Shown one piece after another: positions 35,037-48,200 of a DNA stretch of 64,000 bases (position 1 is its first letter; every line of letters begins with the position of its first letter). Origin of the DNA: Silene latifolia (taxonomy: Eukaryota; Streptophyta; Magnoliopsida; Caryophyllales; Caryophyllaceae); contig NC_133532.1 in the NCBI RefSeq assembly GCF_048544455.1, forward strand, positions 19,966,948 through 20,030,947, in the 5' to 3' direction. Position numbers and translations under genes: made by a program. The notes under the pieces are model-generated. The model saw only the letters and a program-made list of their open reading frames with translations, had not been told where the DNA came from and searched no databases.

Positions 35037-38000
35037 ATGGCGGACAGAAACTCCATTTTCTCTCTCTTATTCATATACTTCCTTCTCTTCTTCTTGTTCT
35101 TCATCTTTCCCGCCATATTATCCGCTAACAACGAACAACAACAACATCAGCAGAGAGAAGAGTTCAACGAAGAACTGCTATTAAAACCCTTACCAGATCG
35201 AAAAGTATTAGCGCATTTCAACTTCGAATCAACTGTCAATATTTCTTCTTCCTTTAATGGCGGTTCTCATCTCCATCTCTTTCCTAAGTCTATCTTCCAG
35301 CTTGTAAGTTACACTATTCTTCGCCCTATTCGATTTATGTTATGTAATTGTATTATTGATTCGTTGTTTTGTCCAATTTTTTGGTAATTGATCGATTCAA
35401 GTGTAGATTGAGCTCAATTGCTAAGCTATTTTGTGTTAATTAGTGTTGATCAATTGTGATTTTGGCTGAATCGCTGGACCGTATCGAAATGATTTTTTTT
35501 TTTTCGCGGAGTAGGCAATTCAGTAATTTGTGGACCTTTAGCTTAATTGTTCAATCAATAAACTGTACCTATGTGGCTATTTTTGAATTTGTGTGAGCGT
35601 TTTAGTTGTAGCAATAATATTCCGCGCAATATTATTGATTGTAATGAAGCGGTTGTTTTTTAGTTTGTTTGAACATTTTAGTAGTAGTTATGCACTTGCT
35701 GATTGTGTGGAGTGGAGCTATTGTTTTCGAGGATCGATCAATAGTAGTTCCAGTTCATTTGTCTAATTGTAGTTAAGTGGTTTCGTATAAATTTGAATGA
35801 GCATTTTAGTGCTAGCAATGAAGTTACTAAATACTCCCTCCTTCCCGGTCAATTGTTGTCCTTTGGTTTTGGCACAAAGACCAAGGAAAGAGGAAGGGGC
35901 CAATTACTAAATGACAATTGGAACAAATTGAGTGTGAATGATCAAATTGTTCATCAAGTTCATTCTTAAAATAGAAGGACAACAACTCACTGAGACACCC
36001 CAATATGGAAAAGGACAACAAATGACCGGAACGGAGGGAGTAACTTGCTTTTTTCGGGGATGTTTATGTTAATCAAATGGCAAAATATCAGGATTAAGAA
36101 GGTCATTGTCCAGCCTATTTGTGTCAAATTTCCGTTTTAGGATAGGCTAAGTTCTATTTCTTTGAATGTGTAAGAATAGGCTGGAAATCCTAAAGAGATA
36201 GTTTCATTGGTTGTTCACTGTAGTCTGTGTATCTACTAAAATTGTCGATTATACTACCATCCGTAAAACCTTGGTTTCATCACTATTAAGGTTAGTTGTT
36301 AGTTAATAGGGAAGAGTTACTAAGTGCTCCGGATGTGTGGCATGCTTTGAATACCTATTAAATATCATGAATTTCTGTGTTTGATTCTTCTTGGAACTTC
36401 CTGATCCATTGAAGTATTACAATGAGTGGCCGGTTGGTGCCTTAGCGGTGCAAGTAAATGACTCTAATGATGTGTAAATGATTAATTTCCTAACCTTATT
36501 AAAATATTTATTCAGCTGGGATTTGGGGAACGATGAGTATGTTAGAGGGCGCCCTTTTAATTAAGTTGAAGTAGAAATTTAGAATAGTTGAGTGCCATAA
36601 GGTGTTCTAGTGTCCCAAAATTGTTAAAATTCGGCTTTGCGTGTTTCATTTCCATATGATGTTATATTCTCGTTTGGCGTTGTGATGATACTCATGCCCT
36701 TGATATCATATTCTCGTTTGGCGTTGTGATGATACTCATGCCCTTGATATGCTACTCTCAAGACATATGCTCAATATGATACATGTTGTAGTACCATAAA
36801 AGTACACTCCTTACATTTCGCAATAAACTCTGTGATTCTCGGTCAGATTTTCTTTGAGTAAAGTTTATAGTAAACTAATATACCTCTTTAGTCTGGAAAT
36901 ACAATGCGTGATGATTAATTTTAAACGCTGCTCAACTTCAGGCTTTTAAATTTTAATCACAAGAGCTGTAAAGGTGCAAGAGATTACTTCACCCTTCCTT
37001 TGGCTGATCTCATAGATTTTTGAAGTTGTATAAGGTGTAACTTTCTTTGCTTCTTGTTATGTTCTTTTGTTTAAAATTCTATGTTAGTAAAAAAGTCTGA
37101 GGCCTAGCTTGTATTTCTGACTGGCGGTGATTGTATTTTATCTTCGGAGTAATGTAAGTGTGGTGCTCAACTAGGTCCACAAATTTCGTATCAAGGAATT
37201 GGAGCTGTCTTTCACTCAAGGTAGATGGAACTATGAACGCTGGGGTGGATTTGATCCCATTTCGAGTAAGAATGCAAAGCCTCCTGGGGTTGAATTGTGG
37301 GCCATTTTTGATGCTTCACCATCTCAGGTTGATGTTCTGTGGAAAAATTTGACTCACACTCTTTCTGGTCTATTTTGTGCTTCTATTAACTTCCTAGAGT
37401 CTTCAACTTCTTATTCTGCTCCTGAATGGGGTTTTCGGGCATCTTCGGGCTACTTAAGATATGGTACATTGCCCCGTGAAGCTGTTTGCACAGAGAACCT
37501 GACCCCATGGCTAAAGTTACTGCCGTGCCGTGATAAAGCTGGTCTTTCTGAACTGATGGATAGGCCGTCTATTTATCGTGGATTTTATCATTCTCAGAGA
37601 TTGCACTTGGTATCAAGTGGTTTCAGTTCAGATGATTTTAGTTCCGAAATTCAACTTGATCAAACCCTCACTGTCGTTCTCAAACCCCAAAGTCAAGGGG
37701 TCAAGAGTTCTGCTAAACAACCAGATTGGTCCTTTAGCTCTATATTCGGGAGGACGGTCAATAAAAGATGCGTACTTGCTAAATCCAGCAATATGTACCT
37801 GCAACTTGACAGAGATCTAGTCTACGTACTGAAAGATAAGGGCATACATCGTGATGATGCTGGATCTGCAAGTATTGTTACAAATGCTGTGTTTGAGTTG
37901 TCTTCTTCCCCTGATAAGATAATTACAGAAGTCGGCAACTTACCAACAGAGGAGCCATCTATTTTATATCTATTCTTCATTGAAAATCATGTTGATGATA

Positions 38001-41000
38001 AGCCATTTGACTTTGCTCTAACTTGGAAGCTTCCTGTGGTTTGGTCGTGTTCTCAAGCACCATTACTTGCTAATAGATTCTTGATGGGAAGTGGGAATGA
38101 AAGAGGTGCAATTGTCATCACTCTAAAGTCAGTTGGTAACATCCAAAGTGCGCAGGGTACTGATATGTCAGAAGATAATTGTATCTTGCGTGTCAACGTC
38201 TTCCAAGTAGTTCCTTGGTATGTTAAGGTTTACTATCATACATTACGGGTGTTTGTTGACGGAGAAATCCAACCTGCTGCTATTATCATTGAGAAGTTGC
38301 GGGTTTCGCCTTCAGAAGACAAGGTTTCCCCTGGGTCACTGGAGTTGGCATTGAAATTCTCGTGCCAGATGAAGTCAGCTACACTTTCTTTGGATTTTGA
38401 TAAGGTATGCCTCAAATTTCCTTCTATATTATGTTAACTTGGATGGTGAAATAAAACTTGCATAATTTCCCATCAATGGCTTTAAAGAAGCTAAAGCGAA
38501 CATCAAAGTCAACGTGGACCAAGTTCCTGGCACATAATTCTGTAAGGTGTCATCAGCTTTTCCCCGCACCTCTCTTCTAATTTCTAACCTTGAGATATGA
38601 GTTAATACTGATAATAAAACAAGTTTAGGGAGAGGAACTGCTATTAACTTATTTGTCTTGTAATGGGATCGTCAAATCGTATAGCTTTGGCAAGTTTTCT
38701 TAGAGATAAATAGGTAATTGTTGCCAATCATTCTCACATTTACTGTGATTTGGAGTGTCAGATACTACTGTTTGAGAAAATATTCATGTTTTGGGTCTAA
38801 GATAAAATGTCGAAGCATCATATTGTGTCGGAACTCGGAACTCCGAAGTAGTGTCTTGACAGTAGGCCATGCATCCAATGTTAAATGTCAAATTAATAGC
38901 TTTTACTGATTACTTTTAGCAGGTCATATGCCTTATTTACTTCATGTTTCTCTTGTGTCACATGGAGTGCTAAGCTACAACCACTTGTCAATTTCCTCAT
39001 TGCAAGATTGCAGTTTAAGAAACTGTTTATGTTGTCGAGAAATGGGGTTTGTTTTAAAGGGCCCCTAGTCTTGATCTTGAGCAAGTAAGGAACATAGACA
39101 TTTTTTTCAAGTAACATTGTGCTAGAGTTCTGCTTTCCGTGCAAAGAGTTTTCTTTTCTGGCGGATGAAAAACAATATATTTTCATATGAGCAAAGGTTG
39201 CTTTTAGACAAAGGTCGGTGACTTCTCACTTTTCAGAAAAGAATCTGAGTGATCCAAAAAAAATATGGAGTAATAAGATCTTGAACATTTTGTGTTGTGT
39301 GCTTTGCTCGATAGAGGAGCTACAGCCTTTGAACTTTAAAGCACGTAACTATCCTAATATGTTTATGATTGGAAATATCTGGAATATATGCTGGCTTCGT
39401 CTAATTGGTTAGGAAAAGTACGGCAAGATATTTATAGGTGATATTTGTTCTTCTTCCCCCCATTCATCTCAGATTCAAAGGTGCTCTGTTTTTCTAAGAA
39501 GTCTTTTCAAAAGATGATAGCACTTACAAAACAATGCCTGCCTTAGTGGAGAACTTGTTGAGGGCACAAGTTCCACTCCTTTAGGAAAGTGTTTTCATCT
39601 CTCCTTCCTCTCTCCTAGTGACCTTGTCTGCATATGTTGGCCTGAAATCAGTCAGATCTATGTATAGCCCATTCATATGAACTGCATAATTATCTCTATA
39701 AATTTTGGAAAGTTCTAGTTTTTTTTCCTTGTTTGAAAGGTACTTCAACCACTATAGTTTTTTTGTGTCTGGACATTGCTTCATAGTGAACATATGACAT
39801 ACCTTTCAAATACATACTTTTGTCGTCCTCGGCTATCAAGCCGTTGGATAACCTTACACTAATCTTACTAAGGGACAGGAAAATTTTCAGTCACAGAAAC
39901 TGTGATCTCTGTTTTTTGATATCAAGCAATTTTAGATTTTCTATAAGGAGTTCAGTGAGCCAGAAGCTAAAGTACTGAATAGCATGTCAGCAACTGTCGT
40001 TTGTCTGTCAGCCCTAGATGTAGCATGTTATCTAATCTTCTGATTTTATGCCGTGGAATTGATTTCCGATTATTCAAAATGTTATTATTTGATTTCAGGG
40101 ATTTCTTCACATAGATGAATATCCACCAGATGCTAATCAAGGATTCGACATTCCTTCAGCTGTAATCAGCTTTCCTAATTTCCATTCAAGTTTAAGTGTT
40201 GCTGCTGATTCGGAGTTGCCTCCTTTATTGTCAAAAATGCGGGTTAGTCATTTTGCTACCATCGTCTTTCTTTTCCAACTCTTCTTTCACTTCACATTTT
40301 CATTTAATGAAATATAGGAGTATCTTTTTCCATTATTTAATGGTTTCGTTTGATTTCAGACATTAATTCCAGCAGTTGCTTATACGGAAGTACTGCTCGT
40401 GCCATTAACTACCCCTGATTTCAGCATGCCCTACAATGTCTTAACAATAACATGTACAGTATTTGCTCTATATTTTGGATCAGTGCTGAATGTACTGAGA
40501 CATCGTGCTAATGAGGAAGAAAGATTGTTGAAACAAAAAGGTAATATACTGCCTGTTAGGCATTTCTTGTTTTCGAGTCCTGGAAGATTTGGAATAACAT
40601 TTTACTTACTAGGTGTTAGGTTTTCCTTGGTCCTTTCAGTTTGGGCCAAACGTTTTTGGCCGTCATAGAGGTACTAGAGTGAATGGTATGCCAAAAAATA
40701 ATGTTAGTGCATATCCTTTAATAATACACAACTAATGGACTTTGATGCAAGTGACGCCAATTTGTCAGTGGGCATTCTTTTTTAGCTTGTAGGGCACAGT
40801 AACTATGCAGTGTCGAAGTCCAATTTTATCTAGCAAGCTGACAGATAATTTACGACATACATTTACATTTTATGTTGCTCATAAAATGATACGGAGTATT
40901 ACATTAGATACCAAGGGAACTATGAAAAGGGAACTTAAAAAATCTTCGTTTGAATCTACAATGTTGAACATTTTACGTGTGATTCTTCTGATGATTTGAT

Positions 41001-41707
41001 AGGGAGTGGTAGGATTGACTTTATTTTGTGAAGGATTAACTTTCTGTGAATTCTTTGTGCTTTTTGCCCATCAAAATTCCATGTCACTTTAGTAACTCCC
41101 TAGGTAGCTACTAGCCTATGACCATGATATCAAGTCTCGGTTCAGATTTTTTCTTTGATTTGGTTGTCGCGACTTGATCTCGGCCCTTCCTGACTTTTAT
41201 GAGGGCAGTACAGTCCCAAAATGCGACCTTGGTAAATTTTGAAACCTTTATAACTCAGTCACAATATGATCTCGCAAGCCAAATTTGATACCATGGCTGT
41301 CATTGAGTTGTAGTAAAGTATAAACTCAGCCCCATACGATGCCATTATACAAGTTGGAACATGAAGTAGATTGCGTTTTTTTGCATGCACAATTTCTCCG
41401 GGTGACATTCATTGAGATTTTTCTGTCGATGATTCATGTTCTCAATGTTTTACTCCACTTGCTTTACTTGTAGAAGTTGTACTACTACTAACAATCTCCG
41501 TTGTTTTTACTGATTGTGATTGCAGCCAAATTGAAGGGGGGTAGGATTCATCTGCTTTTGCGAAAGTTGCTTTCGAGATTACGCGGAAATCCAGTGGAGG
41601 AGGATGAAAACCCCTCGACCTCTTCATCATCAAGCAGGGCTAAGCTAATTTTCAAGGTTTCAGTTATTGCTTTATCGGCTATAGTTTATCAGTATTACTT
41701 TACATAG
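35037..41707 (+). CDS. PIGT: GPI transamidase subunit PIG-T (Gpi16 homologue)
   Basis: PIG-T is the ER-membrane, lumen-facing subunit of the GPI transamidase, which joins GPI anchors to proteins. Five exons are inferred from GT-AG sites and frame: 35037-35303, 37175-38404, 40099-40242, 40360-40540 and 41526-41707, giving 667 residues. The start (ATG 35037) is chosen because a signal-anchor-like hydrophobic stretch follows (LLFIYFLLFFLFFIF). The family hallmarks LLLKPLPDRKVLAHF, LSFTQGRWNYERWGG, LSGLFCASINFLESS, AVCTENLTPWLKLLPCRD and RPSIYRGFYHSQRLHL are all present. A hydrophobic segment near residues 573-594 is the likely transmembrane helix, and the C-terminus (about 643-667) is hydrophobic again. 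Length matches plant PIG-T. Introns 1 and 2 are long (1.9 and 1.7 kb); intron 1 holds a Stowaway MITE. No defect is seen. Confidence 0.93.
35834..36040. repeat. Stowaway MITE in PIG-T intron 1
   Basis: 207 bp with terminal inverted repeats CTCCCTCC and GGAGGGAG, extending inward as CCGGTCATTTGTTGTCC-like arms, flanked by the TA target duplication. This is the standard form of Stowaway (Tc1/mariner) elements of plant introns. Confidence 0.92.
36664..36751 (+). repeat. 44-bp tandem duplication in PIG-T intron 1
   Basis: Two 44-bp units (36664-36707 and 36708-36751) beginning ATATTCTCGTTTGGCG differ only at the last base. A recent replication slip is likely. Confidence 0.9.
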
Positions 41708-42572
41708 CTAGGGTTCACCCATGGTTACTAGTTAGTTAACCACTTCCTTTATCTTTGCTCTTTTGTTTAACACTTTTCTTTGCCTTTTTGGAAGAAAGGT
41801 TTATTTTTTTTTATTTTTTATTTTTTTTTTGCTGTAATTTTTTGTGCTTTCTTAGTAGATAAAATAGAATAGGGAAGGTTTTCAATTTAAATCGCTTTTG
41901 GCTAACCCTCACTTTGAATGGACGTGTTGTATCTTCTCATCTTGTGCTCTGTCGCCTTTTCAAGCGGTAGCTGTAAAGTACAACTGAAACAGTGGAGTGT
42001 AATAGTTTGTACTGCATCATGCCATCATCATTATATTGGCCCTCATTTGCCACTCGTTAAGGCCTATGAACTTGGGTGCAAGAATGGTTGATGTAATTAT
42101 GCTAGCCATTACTTGGTCGGAGCTCAATGTCCTTTGGATTAATCAGAAGACATAATTTTGCTCTTACACGGCTATATGTCAGGAAGATGATCCATTTGCC
42201 CCTTACTCTTTTGCTGTTTGTTTCGAGCATCTCGGCCATTTATTCTGAGCGGCTGTTGCAATGGAGGCACATTGTGCTTGAAACTAGATAATGTTGAACA
42301 AGAAGTTTCACATTGTGCTTTGTGCTTGCAACTAGAGCTCTCATCCATGATCCTGGATGGAGGGTGGTGAATTATTCATTTTTTTGGGGAGTCACAACTA
42401 TATTATAATTAAAATTTCTGTAATTTATAACCCATCATGCAAACCGATTACTCCATATTTTGTAGAGCAATATTAATGCAAGTTTCAAGATCTGACTTTT
42501 GCTCAAAAAATTTGGTAGGACTTATAAATTTGGTATAAGGAAGGGGTGGATTGGGCTAGGTTCTCTTATGCC

Positions 42573-42801
42573 TAAATTTGGCAAAATTGACCCGACCCGA
42601 ATGACCTGACTCGAAGAACCTAATCCGAACCCAACACTTGTATTTAAGACCCGCATTTGACCCAACCCGACCCAAATTTTTATTGTTGCAAAATGATTAT
42701 TATCCACAAATAACTTGATAATAGTAGACCCGAAAATGACCAGAATCCGAAATAGCCCGGCTCGAAATGAACCGGCCTGATTGGCCTGCTTGCCAGGTCC
42801 A
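42573..42801. repeat. Small hAT-type MITE, same family as 31437-32321
   Basis: 229 bp with ends TAAATTTGGCAAAA and TTGCCAGGTCCA, imperfect versions of the TAGACCTGGCAAAA inverted repeat, and GACCCGA-like subterminal units. Flanks CTTATGCC and CTTATGCT form an 8-bp target duplication with one mismatch. It lacks the middle part of the larger element. Confidence 0.75.
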
Positions 42802-43618
42802 CTTATGCTCGGGCCGTGACCAAAGCTAGATGATTCTTTTTCTGCTTTTTTAATGGGCTCGAGCTAAAGGTGAGTTGTTCCGAGCTAGCGCGCGGGCTAC
42901 TCGGACTGGCGAAAATTGGTGTGACAGTCAAGCCGAGCTCACCCGCCACGGTGAGCAGGTCTACTTTTGCCTAGAAGGTAAGACATGACAAAATTTTACT
43001 CAACTAATACCAACACAAAACTCATGAGTTCTTAATTTACGGGTCTGCTTTTAGAATTATTGTGTTCAGTAGTATGATCAATACATACAATAAAATTAGT
43101 ATATATTTAATTACCTATAATATCATTTTAAAATATGTAAAATAGTCGTACAATAAAAATTTTGTATTACAGAATGTTAGAAGACTCGGTTAATAAAAAT
43201 ATAAACAAAATGTTGGGTAAAAAACTTAAATTTGATTATATTTACTAAAAATGTTCATATAGGATAAAATAATTATTGCGTGCGACAGTTTGACATTGAG
43301 ACAATCCATTTTTTTTAAACGACCGCCCATCTACTACATTATACAATAGTTTTTTTAACAAAATGAATCGCTTTACTGTATAAAACCGGGTCCAATTACA
43401 AAGCCGCACCTATTTATCATTCGAACTTATCGCTACTACATTACCTCAAGCGACTAATTGAGACCCCAAAAAGCTCACCTAATTCCATCTCATTCTATCT
43501 CCTCAATCATCTCAACCGATATAGATCAGCAATTAGAAAAAAAAAAAAAAATCATCTCAATCCATCATCTTCTACCTCCATCATCATCATCATCATCATC
43601 ATCCTCCTTGCCAATCGT

Positions 43619-43756
43619 ATGGCGACGGAAGTGCAGTTAAGGGCCATAGCGAAATTGTTAAAAAAATTCTCGGTTGTTGAAAATTATGAACAATGGAGAT
43701 GGTTGAAAATGTCTGTGGTTGAATGCGAATTTTATAACGTAGGGTTGACTGATTAG
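43619..43756 (+). CDS. Short unassigned reading frame (45 codons)
   Basis: ATG 43619 to TAG 43756 encodes MATEVQLRAIAKLLKKFSVV followed by ENYEQWRWLKMSV. The NYxxWxxxMK-like pattern faintly recalls the N-terminus of Copia gag/DUF4219-type proteins, which also occur fused to plant ankyrin proteins. A CAT-repeat and CT-rich leader lies just upstream. It may be a first exon or a gene relic. No downstream exon was recognised, so this is a weak call. Confidence 0.25.
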   Translation: MATEVQLRAIAKLLKKFSVVENYEQWRWLKMSVVECEFYNVGLTD

Positions 43757-45283
43757 CTATATTTTAGGGAGGATATCGCACATGTTATTTTAGAGTTTAG
43801 TAAATTATAGTGATATGTATATTTAGAAAGATATGTAAAATTGTATAATGTATAATAATTATAGTGATATGTATATGTATATTTAGAGAGATATGTATAA
43901 TTGTATAATGTATAATTGTATAATGTATAATAATGGAATAAATAATCGTTTAAGATAATAATAATTTGTCAAAGCAAATGAGAAAGGATAATAAATGGTT
44001 TCATTCCTTATTTTACTCCACGTACTAAATTAGCAATTAGTTAGTAACCTTTATTTCCTTTATTTCTTATTTTTTATGCTGTTAGAGTTATCCTTTATAC
44101 GTAATTGCTAAATCCCGCACATTTTACTCTATCATTCCGGTCCTACCCTCATCCAAAAAAAAAATTAAAAAAATTTCCCCTTTCTCTCCTCTCAAACCCT
44201 AACCAATTCTTCAATAATTCTACGACTATGGATCTTAATTCGCACATATGGCGGGTAATTATACCGTTTTTTCAACAATTTTATTACTAATCTTTCAATC
44301 GATTACGTGAATTGTTTTTTTTACGGGAATTTTTAGACTTAGGGTTTTGTTTTTTTGGTTGTTGAAATAGTGGTTGGTGGTGGTGGTCGTCGAATTGGTA
44401 GTGGCAGGGTAGTCGTCGGCGACTCGGCGTTATGACGAGGGTGCAGTGAGCAGGCTTTTCGGGCGTTTGCGGTGGTTGTTTTAGAGGGATATACGGTGGC
44501 TGTTTGGGGGCAATACCAGCAGCGGTTGCGAACGGTCTATACAAGTCCCGCCGGCTTAGGTGGTGGTCGGCGTTTGGAGTTGTTAGGGTATGTCGGTGCC
44601 GGGAGGGGGTGGGGGAGGTGCTGGTGGGCGGCTGGTGAAAAGATTTGAGTTCTTTTTTTGGGGAATTCTATAACATCCTCTCTATTTTTTGTTTTTTGTG
44701 TGAAAAGTGAGAGGGGTAAAATCGGAGTAAAGTGAAAATATGTGTTGGATTAAGCAAAATTGTGTACGGGATTTAGCATGTAATTGTTTTTTTTTTATTG
44801 TTTTTTGTTATTTTCACATGTGATTGTTTAGGTAAGTGTGAATTCCTGTGTAATTAACTTCCCACATTCCAACCAAACAAAATTCTTCCATTTCATGTGA
44901 TTTACAAAATCATGTGAACTCTTATTTCCTTGGAACTTCAATTCCCTTAACGAAGCAAACGACCTCTTGTTTGGTTGGATGTGGGAACTTAAATTCATGT
45001 GAGAACTCTCTCTTACTTGGGTGACAAGATAAATGATTCCCTATATGTATTAGAGTTACATAAAAAGTTCTACTAATCATCCATCCCCAGTTAAATCGTC
45101 TTTGGAAGAAATAACTACGCTTCTCAGTTCGCATTTGTTTAAATCCCTCTTTTGTCCCTCCCTCCTTTCTTTTCTCCACTACGTACTAAATCAAAGTTTT
45201 CCCCAAAATCTAGGGTTAGGGTTTCTGTAAACCTCTCTCAAACACCAATCGAACTCTTCTACCTTCAATTATTCGTCATAAAG

Positions 45284-48200
45284 ATGTACGCTGATCGGAT
45301 TGAAGGCGATTCCAAATCGACAATTAGAGATAGACTTAATGGCAACTCTTCTAGCAATTCTCTCACCCGTCGTAGCGTTACTGGCAAAAGGTTTTGCTAC
45401 TTTCAATTCATTTTTCTTTTTCTTTTTGTTTATTTAGGTCGAAGGATTGATTTTAAGCTTGCATTTTTAGTTAATTTTCTCTTTTCGCGGTGAGATTTGC
45501 TACAGGTTGTTATGTTGGATTATAATTTGTTATTTTATATTGATTGATTGATTGATTTGCACAATGTTTTGAAATTGCTAGTTGTAGAGAATGTATTGTG
45601 TATTTATTTTTATAGTGTTTGGTCAAATGTGTGATACTAGTGCTAAGAGATACACTAACTAGTTTACGGACACGAAGATGCGGTTTAAGTACCTTGGTGC
45701 GTCAGAGTTCGCTGTACGCTTTGTGCATTTTCTGCGAGTGTGAATAATAGAGGTTGAGATTTGGGATGGATTGGGGCAGTTGGTTGTGGAACACCAACAT
45801 AGTAATTGATGTTTTATCTGACAACAGAGAAATGAGCTAAGGCTTCATGTTTACACGATTAGGTGATACAGCGTTTGTTTGGTTGCTTACTAGGAGAAGA
45901 TGCAATCATGTGTACCTGTCATGGTAAAGGCATTTTACGTGCATCTCGGTAAATCTATCTTGTTTTGGGGATTTACAATAGTGCATTGTTTGGAATTTGG
46001 ATACAAAAGTTGGAGGGAAGGAGAGGGGACATGAAGGGGAATTGATCGTACTTGTGTTTCTCTAAAAATATTTCCTCGCAGTGTTAAGAGAGAAATTAAT
46101 TTGAGTTGTAGGAGGGAAAATAGATTCCTCTGTTTATTACTCCCTCTGATTCTCAAGAAATGACCCATATTCCCGTTTTTGGTCTATTGCCCCATTTCCA
46201 TTTTGATTATATTTTGTTAGTAAAATCACCCTACTTTATTGGTGAGACCCAACACTTGGTTTTAAAGGATTAAGACTTGTTGGCCCAACACTTAGTTTTA
46301 AAAGGCATTGGGCACATCAAGGCGACGGTGGATAGTGGCAATGAGGGCAAGGTGTTACTGTGTTAGGCAAAGGTGTGTGCCTCATGTGCATGAGGCGCAC
46401 TGATTTTAAAAAAAAATATATATGTTCAAAATAAAGTTATATGCAGTAGTACCTCTTTTATGGCCTTGAAAGGGCTAGCATGTCAAGAGTAGAATGTTGG
46501 TCTTAGGAAAGTAGAAGCGATAAATATGAATATTGCATAGAAGCCTGACTTGCTAGTTTTTCCATGTACGAAACTACGAAAGGCACACCGAAGGTACTGT
46601 GGTTTGTTTTGACTAGTGATCATTTGAGCAGTCATGTTTTTTAAACAAAGGTTCAATATTGTGATAACAGATCCGGTTATTTGATGCGTAGAGAGGATGG
46701 TAAGTTGTCTTTTAGACTTAGGAAGAAAAAGCAGACCTAAGTTGATTAGCTTGTAATTTTTCGGGTTTCTTGCCAGGCTGATATATTCAAAACAGGTTGC
46801 TCATCTATCAATCTATCTTGCTGCCCATGGAATTAATTGATGTTGACATTAGGGTTTTATTGTTTTTTATGCCTCATAGGAATATTTAGTTGGTTCTCCT
46901 TGTTACAGCATTACAAACCTTCACCTTCTTTGGGGCAAGGATTTTGAAACCCCCTTGTAAGCAGTAACTGCTTTTGTAGAGATGCTATGCAAATGACAGA
47001 TAAAGACCCCGAGTTTACTGTAATACTGTAATGGAAGTATTACACAAATCAAACGCACATAAATCCGCAAAAAGTCACAAAACAGCGCATCTCCGTAGCA
47101 CTCTCCATATTTATTTGTCCTCTAAATTTGGTCTTGATGAAGTCCATCCAAAATTTATGATACATCCCTTAGATCCCATGTTTGTTGGTTGGAACTTAGA
47201 ACAAGGTGAGATGAGATATTTCATAACCATATCAAGAGCTCTTTGCCAAAGACTCATTACTCTTTGGTTATGGATTATAATGGAATAAATCAAAATGGCT
47301 CACTAAAGTGGATGCGCTTCTTTCTTTTGTGAAGTAGCGGTCCTTTGATGCAGTTCTCGACGCAATTTCCATCTTGGGTCATTCGGAAACAGCCTCTTTG
47401 TGTTGCTAACACAAGGGTAAGGCTGCGTACATCCGACCCCCCCTACCCCGCAATTTGCGGGAGCCATTGAAGCACTGGGGTAATGTTGTTGTAATGTTGT
47501 TGTATCAAGAGCTCTTTGCCAGTAGTCTTAGTGTTCAAAACTTCTTATATTTTCTTTGGCTACCTTTCACCATATTTATAGTATTTCCAAGCATTGAGAA
47601 GTCGGTGAGGCAGTTGGGATTGTAGGATATTGCCCATTTAATTATGTTGAGGCGTGTGTAGTGATGGGTAGATGAGGATGTTATAGCTACAAGGAGGCTG
47701 ATGATCAGATGATACTTGCTTATCTGAATTGGGCATAATGAAATGATTTGCAATAAGACTTCTTAAATGGTTGATGTGCTTTCTTTATGGCTTGTTATTT
47801 TTTGTGTATCAGACTCCTGTTTGAACCATGCCTTCTAGTTTTGTATATGTATTATGCTTGCACCTATTTGATTATTGCTTTATTTTACATGGTAGATGTC
47901 TGAATGAGGTTATTTTCTTGATGTGTTCCTTGGTAATATTGTTTTTACCCCTCTGACATGGGATGTATGCATGCAGGCAGAGACAAGATGACAAATGGGA
48001 GCATGATCTCTTTGATGACAATCGACCACACATACGTATGGATCAGCTGACATTTACATATTCTAAGTTTTCTGCTTTCTTTGTTTTATAGACAACATTG
48101 GGTTTGACACTGTCGATTGCCCTTGAAGAGCGCAAGCTCGGTGGAGGAGATCTTCGGTTGAAGCTTCAAAGGAAGAACAATCAGCAAGATACTCGAGGTG

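Larger units (their letters stand above)
41708..45283. other. Intergenic between PIG-T and SAM-domain genes
   Basis: Contains the PIG-T 3' untranslated region (AT-rich to about 42000), a small hAT-type MITE (42573-42801), a short reading frame at 43619-43756, GGT/GTC-rich DNA at 44350-44640 and the SAM-gene upstream region. No further gene is supported. Confidence 0.6.

Noticed and set aside
46134-46200. A third Stowaway MITE in SAM-gene intron 1
   Set aside because: A CTCCCTCTG end next to TA is present, but no matching inverted end follows in the intron. At most it is a truncated copy.
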